Shown here piece by piece: positions 1-6,884 of a DNA stretch of 13,526 nt. A program made the position numbers and the translations under genes. The stretch comes from Patescibacteria group bacterium (GTDB taxonomy: Bacteria > Patescibacteriota > Gracilibacteria > BD1-5 > UBA2023). The DNA is taken from assembly GCA_030836665.1 (NCBI GenBank), contig JAUPLX010000007.1, forward strand, positions 1-13,526, given 5' to 3'. Each line of letters opens with the position of its first letter. The first letter of the stretch is position 1. The notes beneath the pieces were generated by a model. It worked only from the letters and a program-made list of their open reading frames with translations, had not been told where the DNA came from and did not search any database.

Positions 1-104
1 GGAAACTCAAGAAATCCGAAGAGGAATACAAAGAGAAAATGAAGGAAGAGAAGAAAAAGAAGGCGATGGCGGAGAAGACCGCAACGGAAAAACCGGCGAC
101 GTAG
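1..104 (+). CDS. C-terminal end of a Lys/Glu-rich protein (partial)
   Basis: The frame beginning at base 3 is open from the window edge to a TAG at 102-104 and encodes the last 33 residues of a protein whose start lies upstream. The visible tail is almost entirely Lys, Glu, Ala and Met, highly charged and probably helical or disordered, ending in a Thr/Ala/Pro stretch (TATEKPAT). No family can be assigned from this fragment. The stop codon falls in the loop of the terminator that follows, so the gene end and the transcription end nearly coincide. The frame is supported by that placement and by the skewed, low-complexity composition, but no domain confirms it. Confidence 0.6.
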   Translation, partial: KLKKSEEEYKEKMKEEKKKKAMAEKTATEKPAT

Positions 105-115
105 CGCCGGTTTTT
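88..115. terminator. Bidirectional rho-independent terminator
   Basis: A perfect 11-bp stem pairs 88-98 (AAAAACCGGCG) with 105-115 (CGCCGGTTTTT) around a 6-nt loop that contains the upstream gene's TAG. Because it has A5 on one side and T5 on the other, it works on both strands. It therefore ends the plus-strand gene at 104 and the convergent surface-protein gene that stops at 142. Confidence 0.85.
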
Positions 116-141
116 CGTTCGTACCGTAAAATTCTTACAAG

Positions 142-915
142 CTAATTGTTCCCAATATCGGTTATCCTCATACAAATGATGGAATTCTGTATCGTACCGT
201 TACAAGGGTTTCCCGATCCGTTTTGACACAATACCGTACAAGAAGTTCCCGAAGGCTGTGCTCCGCAATACCGTACTCCCGTTGTATCGTAACAGATGGG
301 ACTACATCCCGTGACGGCATATCCGGCCGGGCAATTCGCTGTTACGGCTTGAGCGGTGCCGTCGATATCGCAGGCTTGCCCGTTCGTGCAGTTGACGATT
401 TGGACGTTTAATCCTAAATTTCCGGAGATATTGGCGTTTCCGCTCGAATCTTCGGTGACGAATTTCGACCAACCCCTCCAACCGCCCGCTACCTGCTCGC
501 GCCAATATAGTTGGCCGGTCGTCGGACTGGATATCTGCACCCGATAGGCGTTAGGATTGGATGCGTGGAGTGGATCGAATTGTAAAAGGAATCCGGTCGT
601 GTTCCCTCCGTTTATCGGACCATTTAAGTTCGTTCCGCCTCCATCCGCCCAACGTATCCCTGCCGTTTTGCTCGTAAGGTCATTAAAGTCGAAAGCTGTT
701 CCCCGTCCGAGATTTTTAAAAGTCGAGTCGTTCAGTCGTGTCTCATGGTCCGCGAAATTCGCTACCATCTGGTTCCATAAATCCTTGGTGAGCGTATCGC
801 CCGTATTTACCGATGAAAGCGACGAATACGTAGCGTACCCCACCGAAAGTACGGCGAGCGTTCCGAAAAACGCGATGGCCGACAAGGCGGGTTTTTTGAA
901 AAACGCAAGGCTCAT
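142..915 (-). CDS. Anchored/secreted surface protein with Cys-rich C-terminus
   Basis: A 257-aa protein with start at 915 (MSLAFFKKPALSA) and stop TAG at 142-144. An upstream in-frame ATG at 969 is rejected because it lies in the -35 box, and because the paralogue at 4759-5460 starts with the same MSL-x-x-FKKPALSA. Residues about 6-30 form a basic-then-hydrophobic signal or anchor segment, so the protein is probably exported and may stay attached. The middle is rich in Gly, Asn, Thr and Ser (for example NGPINGGNTTG), like fibre or adhesin surface proteins. The last 70 or so residues hold ten cysteines, suggesting a compact disulfide-bonded tip. No enzyme motif is seen and no UGA is used. Expression should depend on the poly-C promoter at 942-969. 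Surface function is inferred from architecture; no named family is recognised. Confidence 0.75.
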   Translation of the reverse strand: MSLAFFKKPALSAIAFFGTLAVLSVGYATYSSLSSVNTGDTLTKDLWNQMVANFADHETRLNDSTFKNLGRGTAFDFNDLTSKTAGIRWADGGGTNLNGPINGGNTTGFLLQFDPLHASNPNAYRVQISSPTTGQLYWREQVAGGWRGWSKFVTEDSSGNANISGNLGLNVQIVNCTNGQACDIDGTAQAVTANCPAGYAVTGCSPICYDTTGVRYCGAQPSGTSCTVLCQNGSGNPCNGTIQNSIICMRITDIGNN

Positions 916-934
916 AAAGGATGAATGAAAGATA

Positions 935-956
935 CCCCCGCAGTGTACTGCGGGGG
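935..956. repeat. 22-nt dyad over the -10 box of the surface-gene promoter
   Basis: The arms CCCCCGCAGT (935-944) and ACTGCGGGGG (947-956) are perfect 10-bp complements around a 2-nt centre. The dyad is centred on the -10 box and its outer arm uses half of the homopolymer tract. It could be an operator, a hairpin at the very 5' end of the transcript, or an aid to strand slippage. A looser version is found at the paralogous promoter (5481-5504). Confidence 0.7.
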
Positions 957-969
957 GGGGGTGACGCAA
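942..969 (-). promoter_or_regulatory. Poly-C-spacer promoter of surface gene 142-915 (candidate phase-variable)
   Basis: On the minus strand, TTGCGT (969-964) and TACACT (947-942) are separated by exactly 16 nt: CA, ten C, then GCAG. A homopolymer of ten between the -35 and -10 boxes is the arrangement known from phase-variable promoters such as Neisseria porA. The paralogous gene has the same arrangement with eight C and the same 16-nt total. The start codon lies about 27 nt downstream of the -10 box. Confidence 0.65.
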
Positions 970-1031
970 GTTTTTTCACAGTCGACGCGGAAGCTCCATA
1001 CGTGAATTAATGACTTTTCTTCGTTTTTTCT

Positions 1032-1059
1032 TTGCGCCGGGAGTTCCGCCAAGTATGAT
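1032..1059 (+). promoter_or_regulatory. Promoter of the toxin-antitoxin cluster
   Basis: TTGCGC (1032-1037), a 16-nt spacer and TATGAT (1054-1059). The spacing and -35 match other promoters in the window. It places the transcript start near 1066, which rules out an upstream ATG at 1010 and supports translation from 1085. Confidence 0.6.
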
Positions 1060-1084
1060 GTCGGCAGTTCCCATTTTTGCCACT

Positions 1085-1252
1085 ATGACTACCTTGACCA
1101 TCGACGAAACCGTTCCGTTTTCAACTACGCATTTTCGCACTGCCGAGGAGTTATACCAGAGGCTCCGGGTTCAGTACGAATTTGAGGAATCCCTTCAAAA
1201 GAGTGCCGAAAAAGCCACTAGGACGCCATATTCGAAGCTCGTAAACGTATAG
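1085..1252 (+). CDS. Small antitoxin-like protein of a type II TA pair
   Basis: A 55-aa protein (MTTLTIDETVPFSTTHF...) ending with TAG at 1250-1252. The frame is open back to 1010, but the promoter at 1032-1059 covers that region, so 1085 is the better start. The beta-strand-like opening (TTLTID) followed by an amphipathic helix (HFRTAEELYQRL) and a charged tail fits small antitoxins that pair with RelE/ParE-type toxins. The direct support is position: a toxin-like gene starts only a few bases later in the same direction. By family analogy it should bind and neutralise the toxin and repress the shared promoter. The antitoxin subfamily is not recognised, and there is no Shine-Dalgarno sequence. 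Confidence 0.55.
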   Translation: MTTLTIDETVPFSTTHFRTAEELYQRLRVQYEFEESLQKSAEKATRTPYSKLVNV

Positions 1253-1255
1253 TTC

Positions 1256-1516
1256 GTGTTCCAAGAGATCCGCGAACTTTCCGAAGTATTTCGGTATCTC
1301 GAAAAACGATGATTGATCGATCAATACGGCAAGGCGAAGAACGCTCTTTTGTCCGGAAACCGTGGTGGAACCGATTTTAAGCTCCGACAACCGAGGAAAC
1401 TTGCCGTTTACCAATTCCGGATCAATCAAAAATATCGGGCATTTGCCACGGTCGTGGATTATGATGGTAAGAAAGTACTGGTCGTTCATGCGATTTCCGA
1501 CCATCAAGATTTTTAA
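1256..1516 (+). CDS. RelE/ParE-superfamily-like toxin (one UGA-Gly)
   Basis: Read with UGA as glycine (1310-1312), the frame runs from a GTG at 1256 to TAA at 1514-1516, giving 86 aa, the normal length for RelE/ParE toxins. Without recoding only a 67-residue piece from 1313 would be found. The C-terminal half (FRINQKYRAFATVVDYDG, then VVHAISDH) matches the RelE-fold pattern of a basic strand with an R-x-x-Y/K-Y-R signature followed by a V-x-x-I-x-x-H/D strand. Such toxins usually cut mRNA in the ribosome or poison gyrase; which applies here cannot be told. It lies 3 nt after the antitoxin stop and in the same frame. The GTG start is uncertain because no ribosome binding site is visible. Confidence 0.6.
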
Positions 1517-1519
1517 ACC

Positions 1520-1852
1520 ATGTTCCTCGAAGCCGTCGTTCCCGACCACTCCCTCGATTCGAAGGGGTTCACCTATTTCGTTCCCGACCATCTTCACGCT
1601 TCCGTCCGCCGGGGGTGCGTCGTCGAGGTTCCTTTCGGAGATGAGTTGACCCCGGCGGTCGTAACGGAAACCGATGCGCCGCCTCCCGACCGAACCGAAG
1701 CGAAAGCCGTGGTTTCGATTCTCGTCCCCGAACCGGTCGTAGCGCCCTACCAAATCGAGGCCGCGTACGCGATTTCGCGGAGGTACTTCGTCTTCCTCCA
1801 TACCGCGCTCTCGTTCTTTTTGCCGACTCCGGTATTCCGCCGGTTTCTATAA
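1520..1852 (+). CDS. PriA-like 3' DNA-binding domain (N-terminal part of a broken priA-like gene)
   Basis: A 110-aa reading frame starting at ATG 1520, 3 nt after the toxin stop, and closed by an in-frame TAA at 1850-1852. Its sequence fits the N-terminal 3'-OH DNA-binding domain of PriA: a short opening strand, GFTYFVPDHL, then a VRRGCVVEVPFG core, and a helical end (AISRRYFVFLHTALSFFLP). In PriA this domain recognises the 3' end of nascent DNA at stalled forks and starts replisome reloading. The same frame stays open for 188 codons after the TAA (1853-2416) with PriA-like order, so this is probably the front of a gene interrupted by nonsense mutation or sequencing error. The TAA falls just where the domain would end, so a stand-alone DNA-binding domain is also possible. 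Confidence 0.65.
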   Translation: MFLEAVVPDHSLDSKGFTYFVPDHLHASVRRGCVVEVPFGDELTPAVVTETDAPPPDRTEAKAVVSILVPEPVVAPYQIEAAYAISRRYFVFLHTALSFFLPTPVFRRFL

Positions 1853-1874
1853 ACAGGGAAGGGGTATGGTACGT

Positions 1875-1949
1875 GGGAAGGAAGGGATTCCGACTTTCCG
1901 TCCCGTCCTGCGGAGGCCTTCGGCCGAAAGTCGGAATCCCTTCCTTCCC
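1875..1949. repeat. 24-bp perfect inverted repeat inside the priA-like gene
   Basis: The left arm 1875-1898 (begins GGGAAGGAAGGG, ends GACTTTC) is the exact reverse complement of the right arm 1926-1949. The 27-nt middle contains a further GGCC-TTC-GGCC palindrome (1914-1924). The repeat starts 23 nt after the in-frame TAA and lies at the junction between the DNA-binding and helicase-like regions, a place where PriA families have only a linker. It has no T-tract, so it is not a standard terminator. It looks like a small palindromic insertion that kept the reading frame. Confidence 0.8.
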
Positions 1950-2184
1950 GACCCGCCCTCTTCTACGACCGCGAAGGACTCGGGGCGGCGAAACTTTTCG
2001 GCACGCGCTTTCCTGCCGAACCAGGAAGCGCGCTCATCCTTCCTTCCGACTCCGCGGTAGAAACGTTCCTACGCGATACCGCCCTCGCCCCGGAAACGTT
2101 TCTCGTCCATGAAGATTCGCTGACGGAGGCGAGGGATTTCCGACTCCGTTTGGCGGTAGCTTCGCGGGAACGTCCGTTTCTCGT

Positions 2185-2212
2185 TTGAAGTCGCAAGCTT
2201 TGTTCCTATAAT
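2185..2212 (+). promoter_or_regulatory. Internal promoter upstream of the PBP gene
   Basis: TTGAAG (2185-2190), a 16-nt spacer and a consensus TATAAT (2207-2212) lie inside the priA-like remnant, about 210 nt before the PBP start codon. The -35 overlaps the in-frame UGA. It would allow PBP expression independent of the toxin-antitoxin promoter. Confidence 0.55.
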
Positions 2213-2424
2213 CTTGCCGCCTATCCGAACGTCTTCTATTTCGAAGACGCGTTATTTCCGGAGGCCCGCCATAAGTTCTTCCACGCCTACGACCACGTAT
2301 TCCTTTGGGAAACGTTCCGGAGAGCCCATCCGTTCGGTCTCACGGTTTCTTCTTTCGTTCCTTCTTCCCGGCTCATGGCACGTACGGCAAAGGGCGAATG
2401 GATCCTTGAAAACGCTTAAAAACG

Positions 2425-4731
2425 ATGAAAACCGCCTTCAGACATTTTCTCGAACGAGCCCATTCGGCGATTTCCCGTGCCGACCGCATCGAAGTCGCCG
2501 CCTACGTATTTTTCGCGTACGCCCTCTTCATCATTTGGACGACCTTCAAATACTCGGTACTCCAATACGACTACTACCGCGATCTTGCCGATAAGCAGCA
2601 GACCGTTACGGTAAAAAACCCCGTTTCCCGAGGGACGATCTATTCCCAAAATGAGCCCGTCGGAGTTTTCGCGACTTCCACGGACTTGCCGGACCTCGCG
2701 GTCGACCCGCAGGCCGCCGGATCGAAAGACCGCCTATACCCCTTCCTTACGGATGCGACGTATCTCGACATGTGCCAGCACGGCGCTGATGAAAAATGTC
2801 TCGAGAACATCGCTGTTTTCGCCAAACCTTCGCTTCAGGAGGGGGCGGTCATCACTCCGGAAAACGCGAAAGCCGCCATCCGGAGCGAACTCACCCGTCG
2901 AATCGAAAAGAAATTCGTGGATTTCGTACTCGTGAAAGAAGCCCTTTCTCCCGACGAAATCCGCGAACTCGAAGCGTTTTCCTCTTCGGGACTCACGCTT
3001 CTTTCAAATAATCTCTACGTCAATCCCCTCGAAGTTCCCGAAGAACGCCGTGCCGCGTACGTCGCCAAATTCGAGAGCACGTTCCACTTGAGCAAGGAAA
3101 CCGCCGAATTCCTCCTTTCCAAACGCCAGGTCCGTTACGTAAAGGTTCTCCGTCGCATGAACCTCTCGACCAAGGATTTCATCGACCTGCGTTTGAAGGA
3201 AGAGAAAGAAGCGATGAAAAAAGGGCTCTTGGTCGATAACGAAGGCATTACCCCTTTCGTCATCCTCGAACCGCACCCGACCCGTTTCTATCCCGAAAAA
3301 AACGTCGCCGCACAGGTCACCTGATTCGTCGATAACGAAGGGACCGGCCGTTACGGAGTGGAAGGATATTTCAACGACGAGCTCCAGGGGCAGGAAGGGC
3401 AACGCAAAACCCGTAAGGACGCGTCCGGAAAATCGCTTGGGGGCTACGATTTGGCCGAACGGAAAATCGTCAACGGCGCGGATATCAAATTGACCATCGA
3501 CCGCAACGTCCAGAAGGAAGTGACCCGCATGCTTTCGGAGAGCGTGAAGGAATTCCGCGCGAACCGCGGATCGGTCGTCATCATGGACCCGAAAACCGGC
3601 GCCGTCGTCGCCATGGCCGGATATCCGGATTACGACCCGAACGAATTCGGATCGGTGTACGAAATCGAGAAGGTGTCGTACGGAAGGTATCCGAACCCTT
3701 CGTTCGACCTGCTCGGACTCACCGTCATGGTGGAAGATTCGAAAGAAGGAACCGAATACGCGTTCGACGGCAAGAGGATCAAACTCCGCGTCGCGACCGA
3801 ATCGGAAATCGGCAATCCCGCCGTTCCCAAGTACAAATTCAAGAACAATTACGGTCCGGGCGCTTATGTGAACGACACTATCGGCTCCCTCTACGAACCG
3901 GGGTCGGTATTCAAGGCCGTTACCGTGGCCATAGGCATCGATACGGGGGATATCAAACCCACTGACACCTACTACGACAAAGGGTATGCGGAAATCGACG
4001 ACTTCCGCATTAAGAACGTATCGGCCGAATGCATCGGCCGGCATACCTACGTCCATGCGCTCGACTGGAGTTGCAACGTCGGCATGATCGACATCGTTCA
4101 GAAAATCGGAAAATCCCTCTTCGCGAAATACGTTTCGGATTTCGGATTCGGTATGAAAACCGGCATTACCCTCGAAGGCGAAGTGTACGGAAAGATCGAT
4201 CCTTACGAGAAATGGTCCCGCGCGAAACTCTTCACCCAGTCGTTCGGACAGGGTATCACCGCGACGGTTTTGCAGATGGCGGCCGCATACAGTACGCTTG
4301 CGAACGGCGGAGTGTACATGGAACCGTACATCGTCGATTCGATTACGCTCGGCGACGGAACGGTCATTAAGAACACCCCCAAACCTCTCCGCCGCGTCAT
4401 TAAGGAAGAAACGTCCAAACAGATTACCGCCATGCTCGTCGAAGGCGCGACCATCGGTTTCGCGAAGAAGGGTTCCGTAGAAGGATACGACGTGGCGGGT
4501 AAGACCGGTACGTCGCAGATCGCGTCGAAAGGGAAGTACGAAGAAGACGGCGCCGGGCATACGATTACGTCGTACGGAGGATTCGCCCCGGCCTCGAATC
4601 CGAAATTCGTCATGATCGTCAAAATGGAACGTCCGCGCAGTGCCGAATATTCCGAAACCACGTCCTCCGCGCTCTTTTCGCGAATCGCGAAATACCTGCT
4701 CAATTATTACGGCATTCCGAAGAGCAAGTAG
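2425..4731 (+). CDS. Class B penicillin-binding protein, FtsI/PBP2 type (one UGA-Gly)
   Basis: Read with UGA at 3322-3324 as glycine, this is one 768-aa protein; under the standard code it splits into pieces of 299 and 457 aa. It crosslinks peptidoglycan peptides outside the membrane, in septal or elongation wall growth. A short cytoplasmic tail is followed by a membrane helix (about residues 24-41). A dimerisation domain starts at VSRGTIY, and the UGA is residue 300 in AAQVT-G-FVDNEGTGRYGVEGY, where relatives have the conserved HxxGFxxxxGxGxxGLE. The transpeptidase carries all three motifs: SVFK (Ser494, Lys497), SCN (Ser549-Asn551) and KTGT (Lys693). An extra stretch of about 70 residues precedes the SxxK motif. 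The start is 5 nt after the priA-like frame stops. Which PBP subtype it is remains open, so no symbol is given. Confidence 0.92.
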
Positions 4732-4758
4732 GCGGACGCACGTTTCGCGGTGTCGCGT

Positions 4759-5460
4759 CTAATCGCACGCGGCGTGTGCCGCGGTTCTCCATGCGCTAAC
4801 GCCGCCGCGGTAATTACATACGCAGAGTTCGTCGTTTCCTCCGGCATCCGAATCCAAGTAGAACGCCCCCAGTTTCGTCGTATCGCAGGCAAAGGGGGCC
4901 GGATCGGAACGTATGAAACGGATAGGACCGTTCACGTCGAGTTTCGTTTGGGGATTCGTCGTCCCTATTCCCACATTTCCAGTATCTCGAATAACTAACT
5001 GGGTGCTGTTGGCCGCTCAGCTCGCCTTCGTATTAAAATAGATGTGTCCGGAATCGGATCCCGCCGTTCCAGTAACGAATTGGATCCATCCGACAGGAGT
5101 TTCACCGTAATATCCGATGATTCATCCGAATGCACTATTAGGAGTGGTTCGACTTCCTTGAATGGAAAGCCATGCCGTCGCATCGCCAGTGGCGCCTTTG
5201 CTGATGGAGAGCGGTCAACTAAATCCGATGGTACCCGTTCCGATTCCAACGTTTCCTCCCGAAGATACGAGCGCTGAAGTCCTCGAATTCAACTCGTCGA
5301 AATTATCCTTCACTTGGTTCCATATTCCCACGGTAAGCTTATCGCTTGAGGTTACCGCCGAGAGGCCGGAATAGGCCGAATAGCTTACGGAGAGAATTCC
5401 GAGCGTTCCAAAAAATATGATGGCCGAAAGTGCCGGCTTCTTGAAATAGGAGAGGCTCAT
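4759..5460 (-). CDS. Anchored surface protein with tail-fibre-like repeats (three UGA-Gly)
   Basis: With UGA (5215-5217, 5122-5124, 5017-5019) read as glycine, one 233-aa frame runs from ATG 5460 to TAG 4759-4761; the standard code shows only disconnected fragments. The N-terminus (MSLSYFKKPALSAIIFFGTL) is paralogous to the gene at 142-915: 26 of the first 36 residues are identical, then the shared pattern L-T-x-x-x-WNQ-x-x-x-NF. It is a basic plus hydrophobic export/anchor segment. The body contains two GNVGIGT elements (one GNVGIGTTNPQTKLDVNG), a motif common in phage tail fibres and in large surface proteins with an S74-type region, although no peptidase domain is present. The C-terminus has three cysteines. 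Expression should depend on the poly-C promoter at 5488-5515. A cell-surface or adhesive role is inferred. Confidence 0.82.
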
Positions 5461-5480
5461 AGTGGAATGATGAAGAAAAT

Positions 5481-5504
5481 CCCCCATAGTTTACTACGTG
5501 GGGG
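5481..5504. repeat. Imperfect dyad over the -10 box of the second surface gene
   Basis: CCCCCATAGT (5481-5490) faces ACTACGTGGGGG (5493-5504); they pair except for a 2-nt CG bulge. The position relative to the -10 box and C-tract is the same as in the perfect dyad at 935-956. Confidence 0.55.
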
Positions 5505-5515
5505 GGGTGGCGCAA
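5488..5515 (-). promoter_or_regulatory. Poly-C-spacer promoter of surface gene 4759-5460 (candidate phase-variable)
   Basis: On the minus strand, TTGCGC (5515-5510) and TAAACT (5493-5488) are 16 nt apart: CA, eight C, then ACGTAG. The flanking ACTTGCG-Y-CACC block is shared with the promoter at 942-969. The C-tract differs by two, yet the total spacer is identical, which points to a functional length constraint. Confidence 0.65.
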
Positions 5516-5546
5516 GTTTTAGTTTGCCAGCAAAAGTTCTAAAATA

Positions 5547-5581
5547 AAAACGCCCGAACTCATGAAGAGTTCGGGCGTTTT
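5547..5581. terminator. Rho-independent terminator of rpsA
   Basis: A perfect 15-bp stem joins 5547-5561 and 5567-5581 (AAAACGCCCGAACTC and its complement) around the 5-nt loop ATGAA. On the minus strand it is followed by a T-rich run and lies 18 nt after the rpsA stop. It also insulates the poly-C promoter downstream from rpsA transcription. Confidence 0.9.
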
Positions 5582-5598
5582 CGATGGTTACGGAGAAA

Positions 5599-6780
5599 TT
5601 ATTCCGCGGCCGGAGCTTCTTCTGCGGCAACTTCCTTCTTCTTGGCCGGAGCCTTTTTCTTCGGAGTTTCGGCGGCGTCCGCGGCCGGAGCCTCGGAAGA
5701 AGAGCCTTCCTCGAGCGCCTTGATCGAGAGACCGATGCGCTTTGCCTGAGCATCGAAGGTGATGATTTTAGCCTTGATGGTTTCACCGACCTTCACGTGG
5801 TCTTCGATGTTCTTTACCATCGAAGAAGAGATTTCGGAGAGGTGGATGAGGCCGGAGATTCCGCCGTCGAGGGAAACGAACACTCCGAACTGGGAGATGC
5901 GCATGACCGGAGCTTCGACGATGTCGCCGACCTTGAACTTATCCTGGAGAATCTGCCACGGATTCGGGCGGAGACGCTTCATGGAGAGGGAAATCTTGTC
6001 TCCTTCGATTCCGATGACCTGAACTTTGACGCCGTCGCCGATCTTGGCGAACTTGGACGGGTTGGAAACGTGTCCCCAGTCGATTTCGGAAACGTGGACG
6101 AGACCTTCGACGCCGTTGAAGGTGATGAAGAGACCGTAGGTGAGGATGCCCGAGACGACCCCTTCGACGACGTCCCCGACCTTAAGGGTGGAGAGCGCGG
6201 CGATACGCTGTTCTTCGACGGCGGCCTTTTCGGAGAAGATGATCTTCTTCCCGTCCTTGTCAACGTTGATGACGCGAACCTTGAACGGCTTGCCGACGAG
6301 ACGACCGAGGTGTTCGAGAATCTTTTCCGGATCGGCGCCTTCGACGCGCGGGTAGTGGACCGGAGTGAGTTGGGAAACCGGGATGAAGCCCTTGATGCCA
6401 ACGAGGTCGATCAGGAGACCGCCCTTGTTGGCTTCGTTCGGGATGACGGTGATGATTTCCTTGGTGTCGAAATTCGAGTGGAGCTTCTTGATGAGTTTCA
6501 TCTGGCTCGCCTTGCGGAGAGAGAGAATGAAAAGTCCGGAAGTGCGTTCTTCGCCGATGACGATGGCTTCTACGGTGTCGCCCGGATTGAGGCCCGATGC
6601 GTCGTCGGTGGACGAGTGCATGTGCATTCCCGAGATTACGCCGGTGAACTGGCCTTCGCCGAGGTCGACGAGGATCATTTTAGCATCCGAACGGATGACT
6701 TTACCGGAGATGATTTCTCCCATTGCCGGCGATTTGATCGCGGGGGCTTCGGAGAGAAGGGTTCCGAAGTCGGTGGACAT
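5599..6780 (-). CDS. rpsA: 30S ribosomal protein S1
   Basis: A 393-aa protein with four S1 (OB-fold) domains at about residues 21-90, 108-188, 195-266 and 280-352. The last two carry the typical patterns YGLFITFNGVEGLVHVSEI and FGVFVSLDGGISGLIHLSEI. S1 binds single-stranded, often U-rich, mRNA leaders on the small subunit and helps start translation. Four domains rather than the six of Escherichia coli is common in reduced or distant lineages. The C-terminus ends in an Ala/Lys/Glu/Pro-rich tail (KKKAPAKKKEVAAEEAPAAE). No UGA is used. There is no clear promoter in the 206 nt upstream, so it may be read through from tRNA-His on the same strand. S1-led initiation fits the near absence of Shine-Dalgarno sequences and the pyrimidine-rich leaders in this window. 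Confidence 0.95.
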   Translation of the reverse strand: MSTDFGTLLSEAPAIKSPAMGEIISGKVIRSDAKMILVDLGEGQFTGVISGMHMHSSTDDASGLNPGDTVEAIVIGEERTSGLFILSLRKASQMKLIKKLHSNFDTKEIITVIPNEANKGGLLIDLVGIKGFIPVSQLTPVHYPRVEGADPEKILEHLGRLVGKPFKVRVINVDKDGKKIIFSEKAAVEEQRIAALSTLKVGDVVEGVVSGILTYGLFITFNGVEGLVHVSEIDWGHVSNPSKFAKIGDGVKVQVIGIEGDKISLSMKRLRPNPWQILQDKFKVGDIVEAPVMRISQFGVFVSLDGGISGLIHLSEISSSMVKNIEDHVKVGETIKAKIITFDAQAKRIGLSIKALEEGSSSEAPAADAAETPKKKAPAKKKEVAAEEAPAAE

Positions 6781-6884
6781 GCGGAAAAAAGTTAATGGGA
6801 TAAAGATAGGAAATAAAGTTATCAGTCCCTTGCGGGTTTGGAGAACTTTATGGGGTGTATTGCGGTTTTTCTAAAAACGAGAGA

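Larger units (their letters stand above)
1853..2419 (+). pseudogene. Remnant of PriA-like helicase region, in frame after the TAA (one UGA-Gly)
   Basis: The frame of the preceding gene continues without a break from 1853 to TAA 2417-2419 if UGA at 2186-2188 is glycine. There is no plausible start codon of its own until an ATG near 2373. Order of features follows PriA: RPALFYDREG near the linker, GSALILPSDSA where PriA has its motif Ia region, then FLVGSRKLCSYNLAAYPNVFYFED where PriA has VGTRSALF followed by the DEEH box. The nucleotide-binding loop (GSGKT) and the DEEH acidic box are absent, so it cannot be an active helicase. Helicase-dead PriA relatives are known in Actinobacteria, so a structural role is conceivable if the TAA is an error. 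It contains the 24-bp inverted repeat at 1875-1949 and the promoter at 2185-2212. Confidence 0.55.

Noticed and set aside
3004..4560. 518-residue minus-strand open frame opposite the PBP gene
   Set aside because: Shadow of the PBP coding strand; no domain-like pattern, while the sense strand has SxxK, SxN and KTG motifs.
4732..4758. Terminator between the PBP gene and the convergent surface gene
   Set aside because: Only a weak GACGC/GCGTC pairing is present, with no T-tract on either strand.
4759..5460. Prophage or tail-fibre origin of the GNVGIGT protein
   Set aside because: No other phage genes are nearby, the N-terminal anchor is shared with a non-phage paralogue, and the motif is common in bacterial surface proteins.
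5584..6795. 403-residue plus-strand open frame opposite rpsA
   Set aside because: Shadow of the S1 gene; acidic low-information sequence, and it runs through the rpsA terminator.
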